The translations under genes and the position numbers were made by a program. DNA of 52,753 bases, taken from NCBI GenBank assembly GCA_017548125.1, contig JAFYNK010000045.1:1-52753 (forward strand), in the 5' to 3' direction. The notes beneath the pieces are model-generated. The model saw nothing but the letters and a program-made list of their open reading frames with translations, had not been told where the DNA came from and searched no databases. The stretch comes from Bacteroidales bacterium (lineage in GTDB: Bacteria > Bacteroidota > Bacteroidia > Bacteroidales > F082). Shown one piece after another: positions 34,311 through 42,247 of this stretch (within the stretch, counting starts at the first letter, position 1; every line of letters begins with the position of its first letter).

Positions 34311-35209
34311 AAATTCTCCAAAACCAACTTCACAAATTCCGTATTAGCGAGATGTCCTGGTTTGAATGCCTTGACATGACCGAGAATAGGTTTTCCTAAC
34401 AACGCCATATCACCGATGAGGTCGAGGAGTTTATGGCGTGCAGGTTCGTTTTCAAAATGAAGAGTGGTGTTATTCAAGATACCGCCTTGATGTATGCCGA
34501 CAGACTCCATATTAAAAAGCTTTGCCACACGTTGAAGTTCCTCTTCACCAACGAAGTTCTCAACAAAAACGATGGCAGTTGACAAATCGCCGCCTTTTAT
34601 AAGATTATGTTTAAGAAGCATTTCCAGTTCTTGGAAGAAAACGAAGGTACGGCAAGGAGCGATCTCTTTTTCAAAGTCAGCCATATCTTCAAGCACTGCG
34701 GTCTGAGGCTTAAGAACCTGCGAGTTATAATCCACGCTCACCTCTATTCTGAAGTCATCTGCTGGCTTAATATTTATTTCGCAACCTATTTTTGCATTGA
34801 CATAAGTCACTTCTTTATTAACTTTTAGATATTCACGCTCAGCGTCTTGTTCCATTATGCCAGCCGACTTAAGAGCTTCTATCATATAACGCGAACTGCC
34901 GTCTTGGATTGGAGGCTCTTCGCAGTCTATGTCTATCAACACGTTATCAACGCCAGCTCCGCGTAACGATGCGAGAATATGTTCAACGGTATATACTCTA
35001 ACACCGTTTTGGGCGATGGTTGTACCGCGTGAGGTATCCACCACGTTTTCCACTTTCGCCTCAACGATAGGAAAGCCTTCAACGTCTATTCTCCTGAATT
35101 TTATTCCATGATTCACTTCAGCCGGACGAAATATCAGTGTTCCTTTTTGTCCTGTATGAAGTCCAGTACCGCTAAGGCTTACGTCTTGTTTTATTGTTTG
35201 TTGTTTCAT
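34298..35209 (-). CDS. lpxC: UDP-3-O-acyl-N-acetylglucosamine deacetylase, LpxC only
   Basis: A 303-residue zinc deacetylase catalysing the committed step of lipid A synthesis. It has the LSGTGLHTG opening, the zinc ligand region TVEHILASLRGAGVDN, HKLLDLIGDMALLG with the second His and the Asp, and KPGHLANTEF with the catalytic His. Most Bacteroidetes have LpxC fused to the dehydratase FabZ (~460 residues). Here the protein ends just after LpxC, and the stop lies in a heptamer array. The gene overlaps lpxD by 4 bases. Confidence 0.92.
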   Translation of the reverse strand: MKQQTIKQDVSLSGTGLHTGQKGTLIFRPAEVNHGIKFRRIDVEGFPIVEAKVENVVDTSRGTTIAQNGVRVYTVEHILASLRGAGVDNVLIDIDCEEPPIQDGSSRYMIEALKSAGIMEQDAEREYLKVNKEVTYVNAKIGCEINIKPADDFRIEVSVDYNSQVLKPQTAVLEDMADFEKEIAPCRTFVFFQELEMLLKHNLIKGGDLSTAIVFVENFVGEEELQRVAKLFNMESVGIHQGGILNNTTLHFENEPARHKLLDLIGDMALLGKPILGHVKAFKPGHLANTEFVKLVLENLAND

Positions 35210-36240
35210 TGCTGTTTTTCGTTTAATCTTTTCTCAAGTTCATCAACACGTTTCACCAGCTTCTCGATATTTTTCATATAAACCGACATTCTTAAAAAGT
35301 CTTTCAGTTTCATCGCTGGAGATCCCATCAGCTCTTCGCCTTCTTTTTTAACATTACCCAACACACCTGACTGAGCGCCTATCTTAGTTCCGTCAGCGAC
35401 GTTGATATGACCGGCAAAGCCCACCTGACCACCTATTATGCAGTTAGATCCAAGCTTAGTCGATCCGCTCACTCCTGTCTGTGCCGCGATGGCTGTATTC
35501 TTTCCAAGCTCCACATTATGAGCTATCTGGATAAGATTATCCAGTTTCACTCCATCTTGAATTCTTGTAGAACCCATTGTAGCACAGTCAACGCAAGTAT
35601 TAGCGCCTATTTCAACATTATCGCCTAAGACGACATTACCTATCTGAGGAATTTTTCTATAAGAGCCGTCTTCCTGAGGCGCGAAGCCGAAGCCGTCAGC
35701 GCCTATAACGCAGCCTGAATGCAAGACGCAGCATTTTCCAACCACGGTCTGAGCATAAAGTTTAGCGCCAGCGTAGATGACAGTATCATCACCAATAACG
35801 ACATCGTCGCCGATATAAGCCTGTGGGTAAATCTTGACTCTGTCGCCAATTTTAACTCTGTCGCCAATGAATGCGAACTCGCCAATATAAACATCGTCGC
35901 CGTAAGACGCGTCTTTAGAAATGAACGACAACGAAGACACTCCGGTCTTAGATTGAATGAACTGCTGATACAAGCCAAGCAACTGGGCGAAAGCCGCGTA
36001 TGCATCTGGCACTCTGATAAGCGTTGCAGCCACTTCGCCTTGAAGCTCAAAATCGTTATTGATAAGAACTATCGACGATTGTGTTGTATAAAGATATTGA
36101 GAATATTTCGGGTTGGCGAGGAAGCTCAACATACCAGGAGCGCCCTCTTCTATTTTTGCTACGTTATATACTTTTACTTCAGGATCGCCTTCAACTGTTC
36201 CTGACAGAAATGTCGCTATTTGTATTGCTGAAAATTCCAT
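35206..36240 (-). CDS. lpxD: UDP-3-O-acylglucosamine N-acyltransferase
   Basis: A 344-residue left-handed beta-helix acyltransferase. The N-terminal uridine-binding domain (about 1-100) is followed by hexapeptide repeats (about 105-290; VYIGEFAFIGDRVKIGDRVKI, HSGCVIGADGFGF) and a C-terminal helical tail (KNIEKLVKRVDELEKRL). The catalytic His is likely in QIAHNVELGKN. It adds the second acyl chain in lipid A synthesis, right after LpxC. It lies 5 bases after the upstream membrane-protein gene and overlaps lpxC by 4 bases. Confidence 0.95.
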   Translation of the reverse strand: MEFSAIQIATFLSGTVEGDPEVKVYNVAKIEEGAPGMLSFLANPKYSQYLYTTQSSIVLINNDFELQGEVAATLIRVPDAYAAFAQLLGLYQQFIQSKTGVSSLSFISKDASYGDDVYIGEFAFIGDRVKIGDRVKIYPQAYIGDDVVIGDDTVIYAGAKLYAQTVVGKCCVLHSGCVIGADGFGFAPQEDGSYRKIPQIGNVVLGDNVEIGANTCVDCATMGSTRIQDGVKLDNLIQIAHNVELGKNTAIAAQTGVSGSTKLGSNCIIGGQVGFAGHINVADGTKIGAQSGVLGNVKKEGEELMGSPAMKLKDFLRMSVYMKNIEKLVKRVDELEKRLNEKQQ

Positions 36241-36245
36241 ACTTA

Positions 36246-36764
36246 TTATAACGAGTTAAATTCTTTTTTAATATTAACGACTGCTTTTTCAGCCATAGGG
36301 TTTTCAAATGAAGCAAGCCGCTGTGCAATAAGCGCTACATCAGCATCCGGATTGTCTCCAAATACAGCATTCAAATTCTGAAGGACCTCTTCCTTTGCCA
36401 ACAAGATGAGCTGCCATGTCGCTTCCGACACATAAAGACGCTGCGCCAAATTATGCTCAAACTCATCCTGAACATTCTGCAACAATGAAAACTGAAAATC
36501 ATTTCTTGAAATGCCTGGATAAAAAACACGCTTCACCAGAACAGGAAACTGAATACGTTCAATATAAAGAATCAATCGCTCGTATGCCTGTATTCTCAAT
36601 GGAACTGTCAATTTATAAGAAACGACTTTTATATCATCATCGCCTTTAATTCGCTGCGGAATATGATTGTTTTCTGATGATTTCGACTTGCCGAAAAACA
36701 TGAAATAACCCAATACCAACAACACTATTATACAACCTATACTTAATAATGTTCCTATTTCCAT
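36246..36764 (-). CDS. Small membrane-anchored protein, DUF7935-like
   Basis: A 172-residue protein from the ATG at 36764 (MEIGTLLSIGCIIVLLVLGYFMFF). The frame is open to 36800, but the promoter box lies there. One N-terminal membrane helix is followed by a cytoplasmic domain: PLRIQAYERLILYIERIQFPVLVKRVF, and NVQDEFEHNLAQRLYVSEATWQLI. I have seen this pattern upstream of lipid A genes in Bacteroidetes and associate it with DUF7935; the name is uncertain. Function unknown. It is the first gene of an operon with lpxD and lpxC. Confidence 0.7.
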   Translation of the reverse strand: MEIGTLLSIGCIIVLLVLGYFMFFGKSKSSENNHIPQRIKGDDDIKVVSYKLTVPLRIQAYERLILYIERIQFPVLVKRVFYPGISRNDFQFSLLQNVQDEFEHNLAQRLYVSEATWQLILLAKEEVLQNLNAVFGDNPDADVALIAQRLASFENPMAEKAVVNIKKEFNSL

Positions 36765-36781
36765 AAACCAATTTTTTGTTG

Positions 36782-36789
36782 CAAATATA
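36782..36789 (-). promoter_or_regulatory. -7 box (TATATTTG) of the lpxD-lpxC operon
   Basis: TATATTTG on the minus strand matches TAnnTTTG, 17 bases before the ATG at 36764. It is divergent from the aminotransferase promoter at 36847. Confidence 0.55.
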
Positions 36790-36846
36790 AGCAAAAACAT
36801 TTTATTAAATTTAAAAAAAATTATGTGGTTCTATTGTAAAAAATAC

Positions 36847-36854
36847 TACTTTTG
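36847..36854 (+). promoter_or_regulatory. -7 box (TACTTTTG) of the aminotransferase gene
   Basis: TACTTTTG matches TAnnTTTG, 50 bases before the ATG at 36905. Confidence 0.55.
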
Positions 36855-36904
36855 TAAAATCGAAATTAAGTAGTTTTTTAATATAAACCTAAAAATAAAT
36901 ACAA

Positions 36905-38113
36905 ATGGGAAACATCATTTTATCACAAAGAGTCAACAACATGGCAGAATCAGCCACATTGAAAATGACTCAATTAAGTCGTGAATTAAAAGCTCAAGGA
37001 ATCGACGTTATTTCATTAAGCATTGGCGAACCTGACTTCAACACACCTGTTGCAGCAAAACAAGCAGGTATCGATGCTATCAACAATAATGACACACACT
37101 ATCCTCCTGTTCCTGGAACACCAGCATTGCGCAAAGCTATCGCTGAAAAATTAAAACGCGACAACGGCCTCGACTATACAGATGCTGACATCATCGTTTC
37201 AAACGGTGCAAAACAAGCTATCACAAACGTTTTCATGGCTATCGTTGACAAAGGTGATGAAGTCATCATCCCTGCTCCTTTCTGGGTATCATATCCTGAA
37301 ATGGTGAAATTAGCTGACGGTACTCCTGTTTTCATCAACACAACAGCTGAACAAAACTTCAAAATCACAGCTGAACAATTAGAAGCAGCTATCACTCCTA
37401 AAACAAAAGCTTTCATCTTCAGCACACCATGTAACCCAAGCGGTTCTGTATATACAAAAGAAGAATTAGCTTCTTTAGCAGAAGTATTCAAAAAATATCC
37501 TAACATCATCATCTTGTCTGACGAAATCTATGAATTCATCCAATACGAACAAAAACACGAAAGCATGGGTCAATTCACAGAATTGAAAGACAGACTCGTC
37601 ATCATCAACGGCGTCGCTAAAGGTTATGCTATGACTGGCTGGCGTATCGGTTACATCGCAGCTCCTAAAGCTATCGTTTCAGCATGCAACAAAATCCAAG
37701 GTCAATACACATCTGGTATCTGTACAATCGCTCAAGCCGCTTCTTTAGAAGCTATGAAGATGTCTCCTGAAAACTCAGAAGAAATCCAAACTATGCTCAA
37801 GGCTTTCAGAAACCGCCGCGACATGTTCTTCGAACTCTTAAGCGAAATCCCTGGAATTAAATTAAGCAAACCAGCTGGCGCTTTCTATATGTTCCCAGAA
37901 ATCAAATCATACTTCGGCAAAACTGACGGCGAAACAACAATCAACAACAGCGACGACCTCTGCTTGTACTTGTTAGACAAAGCTCACGTTGCTTGCGTTG
38001 GCGGCGCTGCTTTCGGCAACGACGAATGTATCCGTCTTTCTTACGCTACATCAGAAGATAAACTCCGCGATGCAGCAGCAAGAATTAAAGAAGCTTTAAG
38101 CAAACTTAAATAA
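36905..38113 (+). CDS. Aspartate-type aminotransferase, class I (Ib)
   Basis: A 402-residue PLP enzyme. SLSIGEPDFNTPVAAKQAGIDAI is the class Ib opening. STPCNPSGSVY holds the cofactor Asn, ILSDEIYE the Asp-Tyr pair, and NGVAKGYAMTGWRIGYIAAP the PLP lysine (about residue 240). The Arg in ECIRLSYA binds the substrate carboxylate. Most likely it transfers amino groups between aspartate and 2-oxoglutarate. It is transcribed alone and ends at a repeat-derived terminator. Confidence 0.92.
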   Translation: MGNIILSQRVNNMAESATLKMTQLSRELKAQGIDVISLSIGEPDFNTPVAAKQAGIDAINNNDTHYPPVPGTPALRKAIAEKLKRDNGLDYTDADIIVSNGAKQAITNVFMAIVDKGDEVIIPAPFWVSYPEMVKLADGTPVFINTTAEQNFKITAEQLEAAITPKTKAFIFSTPCNPSGSVYTKEELASLAEVFKKYPNIIILSDEIYEFIQYEQKHESMGQFTELKDRLVIINGVAKGYAMTGWRIGYIAAPKAIVSACNKIQGQYTSGICTIAQAASLEAMKMSPENSEEIQTMLKAFRNRRDMFFELLSEIPGIKLSKPAGAFYMFPEIKSYFGKTDGETTINNSDDLCLYLLDKAHVACVGGAAFGNDECIRLSYATSEDKLRDAAARIKEALSKLK

Positions 38114-38116
38114 TAA

Positions 38117-38148
38117 GACCACAAGACAACGAGACTACAAGACTACAA
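38117..38148. repeat. Octamer array (GACTACAA-type)
   Basis: GACCACAA, GACAACGA, GACTACAA, GACTACAA in phase. The last unit forms one arm of the terminator hairpin at 38141-38172. Confidence 0.8.
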
Positions 38149-38177
38149 GCAAACGCTTGTTGGCTTGTAGTCTTTTT
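38141..38177 (+). terminator. Terminator built from repeat units
   Basis: GACTACAAGC (38141-38150) pairs perfectly with GCTTGTAGTC (38163-38172), followed by TTTTT. Confidence 0.85.
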
Positions 38178-38196
38178 GACTTTTAGACTTAAAAAA

Positions 38197-39183
38197 ATGG
38201 AAAACCTATTCAATTCTTTTAACGAAAAAAAAATCATGATTGTCGGCGATGTCATGCTCGACATTTACATGAAAGGAAAAGTTGAAAGAATTTCTCCAGA
38301 AGCTCCAGTGCCTATCGTCTCCGTGACAGAAACGTTTTCACGTTTGGGCGGAGCTGCTAACGTAGCACAAAACCTTAAATCATTAGGAACAAAACCTATA
38401 TTATGCTCGATCATCGGAAACGATGACAAAGCTAATGAGTTGCTTAAACTGATGCATGAACAGAACATGACCATATCAGGAATAGTGAAAAGCAACGAAA
38501 GAATAACAACAAGAAAAGTCAGAATCATCAGCAACAACGCCCAGATGCTGAGAGTCGATACTGAAGACACTTTCGACCTGACTGAAAAAGAACACGATTT
38601 ATTGATGACCGAAATAAAAAACATCATCAATAATGAAAAAATCGACGGAATAATTCTACAGGATTATAACAAAGGTGTTTTGACAGAAAGCATCATCAAA
38701 GAAACCGTTGCATTGGCAAACGAAAGAAACATACCTGTCGGTGTCGATCCTAAGAAAAAGAACTTCCTGGCATACAAGAACGTCACATTATTCAAACCCA
38801 ATTTAAAGGAATTAAGAGAAGGCATCGGAATTCCTTCTAAAGACGAAGGCATCGACGACATCATAAAAGCCGTAGATGCATTACAGGAAAAACTAAATTG
38901 CAGATATTTGATGACCACTTTATCAGAACGCGGCGTCTTGATAAAAGATTACAAAACAAACAATTGTCACCATATCCCTGCTCACATTAGAAAAATAGCC
39001 GACGTATCAGGCGCCGGAGATACCGTCTTAAGCGTAGCAATGTTATGCCTCGTATGCAAACAAAACGCTTATAACATTGCAGCTCTGTCAAACCTAGCCG
39101 GCGGTCTCGTCTGCGAAGAACTCGGAGCCGTACCTATTAATAAAGATAGACTAAAAGAAGAAAGTAAAAAAATATATTCGTAA
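38197..39183 (+). CDS. rfaE1: PfkB-family heptose 7-phosphate kinase (HldE kinase domain)
   Basis: A 328-residue sugar kinase. The start is the ATG at 38197 (MENLFNSFNEKKIMIVGDVMLDIY); the TTG at 38176 lies in repeat-like sequence. GDVMLDIYMKGKVERISPEAPVPI is the RfaE/HldE opening, RLGGAANVAQNL binds substrate, and DVSGAGDTVLSV contains the catalytic Asp. The cytidylyltransferase domain of bifunctional HldE is absent, as in many Bacteroidetes. It should phosphorylate D-glycero-manno-heptose 7-phosphate for LPS core synthesis. Confidence 0.87.
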   Translation: MENLFNSFNEKKIMIVGDVMLDIYMKGKVERISPEAPVPIVSVTETFSRLGGAANVAQNLKSLGTKPILCSIIGNDDKANELLKLMHEQNMTISGIVKSNERITTRKVRIISNNAQMLRVDTEDTFDLTEKEHDLLMTEIKNIINNEKIDGIILQDYNKGVLTESIIKETVALANERNIPVGVDPKKKNFLAYKNVTLFKPNLKELREGIGIPSKDEGIDDIIKAVDALQEKLNCRYLMTTLSERGVLIKDYKTNNCHHIPAHIRKIADVSGAGDTVLSVAMLCLVCKQNAYNIAALSNLAGGLVCEELGAVPINKDRLKEESKKIYS

Positions 39184-39212
39184 TAATAAACATCTTTATT
39201 CGTTACACCTTT

Positions 39213-40019
39213 ATGAAAAAAGAAACTATTAATAAATTTTTGATAAGCATCTGCCTTATCCTATGCTTAATGCCTAATGCTTTGAATGCACAAAGCAAAA
39301 AGCCTTTAAACATGCCATTATATGACGACGAACCTTACCATTTTGGTTTTATCTTGGGTATAAACCAGATGATGTTTACAATGGATTTTATAGACAACTA
39401 CCAAAGTGTCATCCATCAACCAAATGAATTACCATATCAACCTGATGGAACAGATGACTTATTCATGGAATCTCCTTTTAAGGTTTATGACATCTACTCC
39501 GAACCAAAATATGGATTTACAGTCGGAGTTATCGGAAATCTTCGTCTTGCAAGACATTTCGACTTACGTTTTTCCCCATCACTTAGTTTCGGCGAAAGAG
39601 AAATCAGATATACAATTGCATCATTACAGGCAGACCTCGACAATGTTGTGCTTAAACAACTTACATCATCAATACAATCTGCATTCGGTGAATTTCCTTT
39701 ACATATAAAATACAAATCAAAAAGAAACTACAACACCGCTGCATATATCTTGGCAGGCGTAAACTACAAAATGGACATGTCTTTTAAAAAAGATATAGAT
39801 AAAAACGAACAGCTCAAAGAACTCAACGTTAAACGCCATGACATCGCTGCTGAAATTGGCGCAGGCTTCGATTTCTACACTGGATATTTCAAACTCGGCG
39901 TCGAACTAAAGATGAGTTACGGCCTCTTAGACGTGGCTAAAGATAAAGATTATATGTTTACAAGCAGCTTCGACAGCCTTAGAAATAAAGGCTTCCAAAT
40001 ATCATTTACATTCGAATAA
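39213..40019 (+). CDS. porT: Type IX secretion protein PorT (outer membrane beta-barrel)
   Basis: A 268-residue exported beta-barrel. The signal peptide ends in LNAQ. YHFGFILGINQMMFTMDF, PKYGFTVGVIGNLRLARHFDLRFSPSLSFGER and the terminal KGFQISFTFE match the PorT/SprT family. PorT is needed for assembly of the T9SS machinery in Porphyromonas and Flavobacterium. It lies 29 bases after the heptose kinase, so it may be cotranscribed. Two proteins in this window carry T9SS signals. Confidence 0.85.
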   Translation: MKKETINKFLISICLILCLMPNALNAQSKKPLNMPLYDDEPYHFGFILGINQMMFTMDFIDNYQSVIHQPNELPYQPDGTDDLFMESPFKVYDIYSEPKYGFTVGVIGNLRLARHFDLRFSPSLSFGEREIRYTIASLQADLDNVVLKQLTSSIQSAFGEFPLHIKYKSKRNYNTAAYILAGVNYKMDMSFKKDIDKNEQLKELNVKRHDIAAEIGAGFDFYTGYFKLGVELKMSYGLLDVAKDKDYMFTSSFDSLRNKGFQISFTFE

Positions 40020-40080
40020 TTTACATTTTGTGATATTTTATCTCTAAAACAGGTTAAAAAATCATCAAAAACATATAAAT

Positions 40081-40113
40081 AAAGTAGAAAAACAAGACTT
40101 TTCTACTTTATTT
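40081..40113 (+). terminator. Terminator of porT
   Basis: AAAGTAGAAAA (40081-40091) pairs with TTTTCTACTTT (40099-40109); T-rich tail. Confidence 0.8.
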
Positions 40114-40199
40114 CTTTTACACAAACACCTAACAATCAATACAATAAAAAATATTTTAAAAAAAGTTTATTTTTTTGTTGCACGGAATATAATTTTGTG

Positions 40200-40207
40200 T
40201 ACTTTTG
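40200..40207 (+). promoter_or_regulatory. -7 box (TACTTTTG) of the tRNA-Glu genes
   Basis: TACTTTTG matches TAnnTTTG, 17 bases before the tRNA. A TTTG at 40174-40177 gives a 22-base spacing to a -33 element. Confidence 0.65.
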
Positions 40208-40224
40208 CAATCACAAAACACGGC

Positions 40225-40298
40225 GGTCTCTTCGTCTAGTCTGGTCAGGACGTCAGGTTTTCATCCTGGTAACAGGGGTTCAAATCCCCTAGAGACTA
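40225..40298 (+). tRNA. tRNA-Glu (anticodon TTC), copy 1
   Basis: A 74-base cloverleaf. GGTCTCT pairs with AGAGACT (one G-U pair). The anticodon stem TCAGG/CCTGG holds loop TTTTCAT with anticodon TTC. The T arm AGGGG-TTCAAAT-CCCCT is perfect. CCA is not encoded. It is followed 42 bases later by an identical copy. Confidence 0.95.
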
Positions 40299-40340
40299 CA
40301 AAAGTTCTCCACTACTTTAAAAGGTGGTCATTTAATGGGC

Positions 40341-40414
40341 GGTCTCTTCGTCTAGTCTGGTCAGGACGTCAGGTTTTCATCCTGGTAACAGGGGTTCAAA
40401 TCCCCTAGAGACTA
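40341..40414 (+). tRNA. tRNA-Glu (anticodon TTC), copy 2
   Basis: Identical over all 74 bases to the copy at 40225, with a few identical flanking bases (GGCG before, CAAA after), which suggests a recent tandem duplication. CCA is not encoded. Confidence 0.95.
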
Positions 40415-40430
40415 CAAATAAAAATCACAG

Positions 40431-40460
40431 AGCCACTTACAATTTGCAGGTGGCTTTTTT
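40431..40460 (+). terminator. Terminator of the tRNA-Glu transcript
   Basis: AGCCAC (40431-40436) pairs with GTGGCT (40450-40455), followed by a T run. The next gene's start must therefore be downstream of it. Confidence 0.8.
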
Positions 40461-40467
40461 AGTGCTT

Positions 40468-41157
40468 ATGGTAAATCTATTTTTATCAATAAAACACATT
40501 CTTCCTAAAAAGAGATTATTTTCTCTTTCAATTTTCCTATTGATGTTTTTCTTCTGTAACACAAAACTCAATTCACAAGAGTTATTGTTCGGATTTACAG
40601 GCGGACTGAACATGAATACCATATCTACTAAAAGCGACGACGGTGGACTTAAAATAGGAATCAACCTAGGAGGTTTGACTCAATACAAAATAGACCAAAA
40701 CAAAAGCATCATCGCCAACCTTAAATTCTCCACAAAAGGTCAGCAATTCTCAAAAATACAAGAGAACCAACACGAACATTTTAAAATATACCACACCACT
40801 ACCCTTTACTACATCGACATTCCTATCATGTTCCAATATCACATAAAAGACCTTATAGGAATAGGCGCAGGCCCATCATTCAACTTCTGCCTCGGAGGAA
40901 AAGACAAATCACAGATAGGCAACGATCCTTGGAACATCAGAAAATTCGAAAAAGAACTATATAACCCATTTGAATTTGGACTAGCTTTCGGAGTCTTCAC
41001 CAACGACCTCGGACAAAGTTCTTTCAATAATATCTTCATAGAATTCAACTGCTTCCTCGGTCTGACTAATATTTTCAAAAACTACGACCGTAACACTAAC
41101 ACTGGCGTATTCGTCAACATAGGATACATCATCGAACAACCTTTAAAAAAGAAATAA
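40468..41157 (+). CDS. Outer membrane beta-barrel protein (PorT/OMP_b-brl family)
   Basis: A 229-residue protein. The start at 40468 is chosen because the earlier in-frame ATG at 40444 lies in the tRNA terminator. An N-terminal hydrophobic signal (LFSLSIFLLMFFFCNTKLNSQ) precedes ELLFGFTGGLNMNTIS, YYIDIPIMFQYHIKDLIGIGAGPSFNFCLGG and GVFVNIGYII, the alternating pattern of an eight-stranded barrel. Members of this family are abundant in Bacteroidetes and mostly of unknown function. It overlaps the start of lplA by one base. Confidence 0.75.
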   Translation: MVNLFLSIKHILPKKRLFSLSIFLLMFFFCNTKLNSQELLFGFTGGLNMNTISTKSDDGGLKIGINLGGLTQYKIDQNKSIIANLKFSTKGQQFSKIQENQHEHFKIYHTTTLYYIDIPIMFQYHIKDLIGIGAGPSFNFCLGGKDKSQIGNDPWNIRKFEKELYNPFEFGLAFGVFTNDLGQSSFNNIFIEFNCFLGLTNIFKNYDRNTNTGVFVNIGYIIEQPLKKK

Positions 41158-42125
41158 TGACACACGAAAAACCAAACTTACAAATCATCATAGGAAACCA
41201 ATACAACCCATATATCAACCTAGCAGTAGAAAGCTATCTTCTCGACAATTTTCTTCCTAACACAATAACAATGTTCCTCTGGAAAAACAGCAAGACTGTC
41301 GTCATCGGAACAAACCAGAATCCATATAGCGAATGCGACATAGAAACGCTTTTCGCAGATGACGGCTTCATTGCAAGAAGAAGAACAGGTGGCGGCTCCG
41401 TATATCACGACCTCGGAAACCTTAACTTCTCTTTCATAGCCGATAAAGAAATATATGATGTAAAGAGACAGATGCAAGTCATCCAGAACGCTCTTCTTGA
41501 CTTTAACTTAACGACAGAAGTAAGCGGAAGAAACGACATCACCTACGAAGGACGCAAGTTCTCAGGCAACGCTTTCGCAAAGACAAGACACCAAGGCCTG
41601 CACCACGGAACAATCTTGATAAAGACCGACGGCGAACGTTTGCAGAAAGTCCTCAAGGTAAAACCCGCTAAATTACACAAACACGGCGTGAAGTCAGTAG
41701 CCAGCAGAGTGATAAACCTTTCTGAAGTAGCAGACATAACTTCCGACAATATCATTCCACATCTCGTCAAAGCTTTTGAAAAAGTCTATGACAACGAAGC
41801 CAAAGTCATAGAGTTCGATTCACTACTCACAGACGAGGTCATAAAATTCAGCCAGCACATCGGCAGCGACGAATATCTCTTCGGCAAATGGAAAGAATTC
41901 AGCACCAAGAAAAGCGACACCTTTGACTGGGGCAGCGTTGACATCGACCTTAACATCGACGAAGCAAACGGAATAATAAAAGACATCAACATCGCATCCG
42001 ACAGCCTAGAACCAGCCTCCATCAACGCAGCGATGGAATTATTAAAAGGAGCCAATATCAAAGAAACTCCATCATTACCTTCCGACAATAAAATCATAAA
42101 CGATATTATCAGATTGATTTATTAA
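41157..42125 (+). CDS. lplA: Lipoate-protein ligase A
   Basis: A 322-residue ligase activating lipoate with ATP and attaching it to lipoyl domains. RRTGGGSVYHDLGNLNFSFI (about 76-95) is the lipoate-adenylate site. GRNDITYEGRKFSGNAF contains the catalytic Lys region, and GTILIKTDGERLQKVLKV is conserved. A C-terminal accessory domain (about 245-322) is present. It starts on the last base of the beta-barrel gene's stop, so translation is likely coupled. A long repeat hairpin begins at its stop. Confidence 0.92.
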   Translation: MTHEKPNLQIIIGNQYNPYINLAVESYLLDNFLPNTITMFLWKNSKTVVIGTNQNPYSECDIETLFADDGFIARRRTGGGSVYHDLGNLNFSFIADKEIYDVKRQMQVIQNALLDFNLTTEVSGRNDITYEGRKFSGNAFAKTRHQGLHHGTILIKTDGERLQKVLKVKPAKLHKHGVKSVASRVINLSEVADITSDNIIPHLVKAFEKVYDNEAKVIEFDSLLTDEVIKFSQHIGSDEYLFGKWKEFSTKKSDTFDWGSVDIDLNIDEANGIIKDINIASDSLEPASINAAMELLKGANIKETPSLPSDNKIINDIIRLIY

Positions 42126-42208
42126 GTCTATGAGACTATGAGTCAATAAGTCTATAAGTTAAAAAATACTCATAGACTCATAGACTTATTGACTTATAGA
42201 CTTTTTTT
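42124..42208 (+). terminator. Long repeat-derived terminator hairpin after lplA
   Basis: Two 36-base arms (42124-42159 and 42168-42203) around an 8-base loop pair almost throughout, with a few G-U pairs and mismatches. Both arms are tandem variants of AGTCTATR/AGTCAATA. T run at 42202-42208. The first arm starts within the lplA stop codon. Confidence 0.85.
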
Positions 42209-42210
42209 CT

Positions 42211-42218
42211 TATCTTTG
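42211..42218 (+). promoter_or_regulatory. -7 box (TATCTTTG) of the miaB-mtaB operon
   Basis: TATCTTTG matches TAnnTTTG, immediately after the T run of the hairpin. The -33 region falls in the hairpin's second arm (around TTATTGAC). Confidence 0.6.
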
Positions 42219-42247
42219 CGAACTAATAAATTTAAATTTTAAGATAG

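Noticed and set aside
40205-40408. Open frame across the tRNA region
   Set aside because: It reads straight through both tRNA-Glu genes; the apparent protein repeat is the tRNA duplication.
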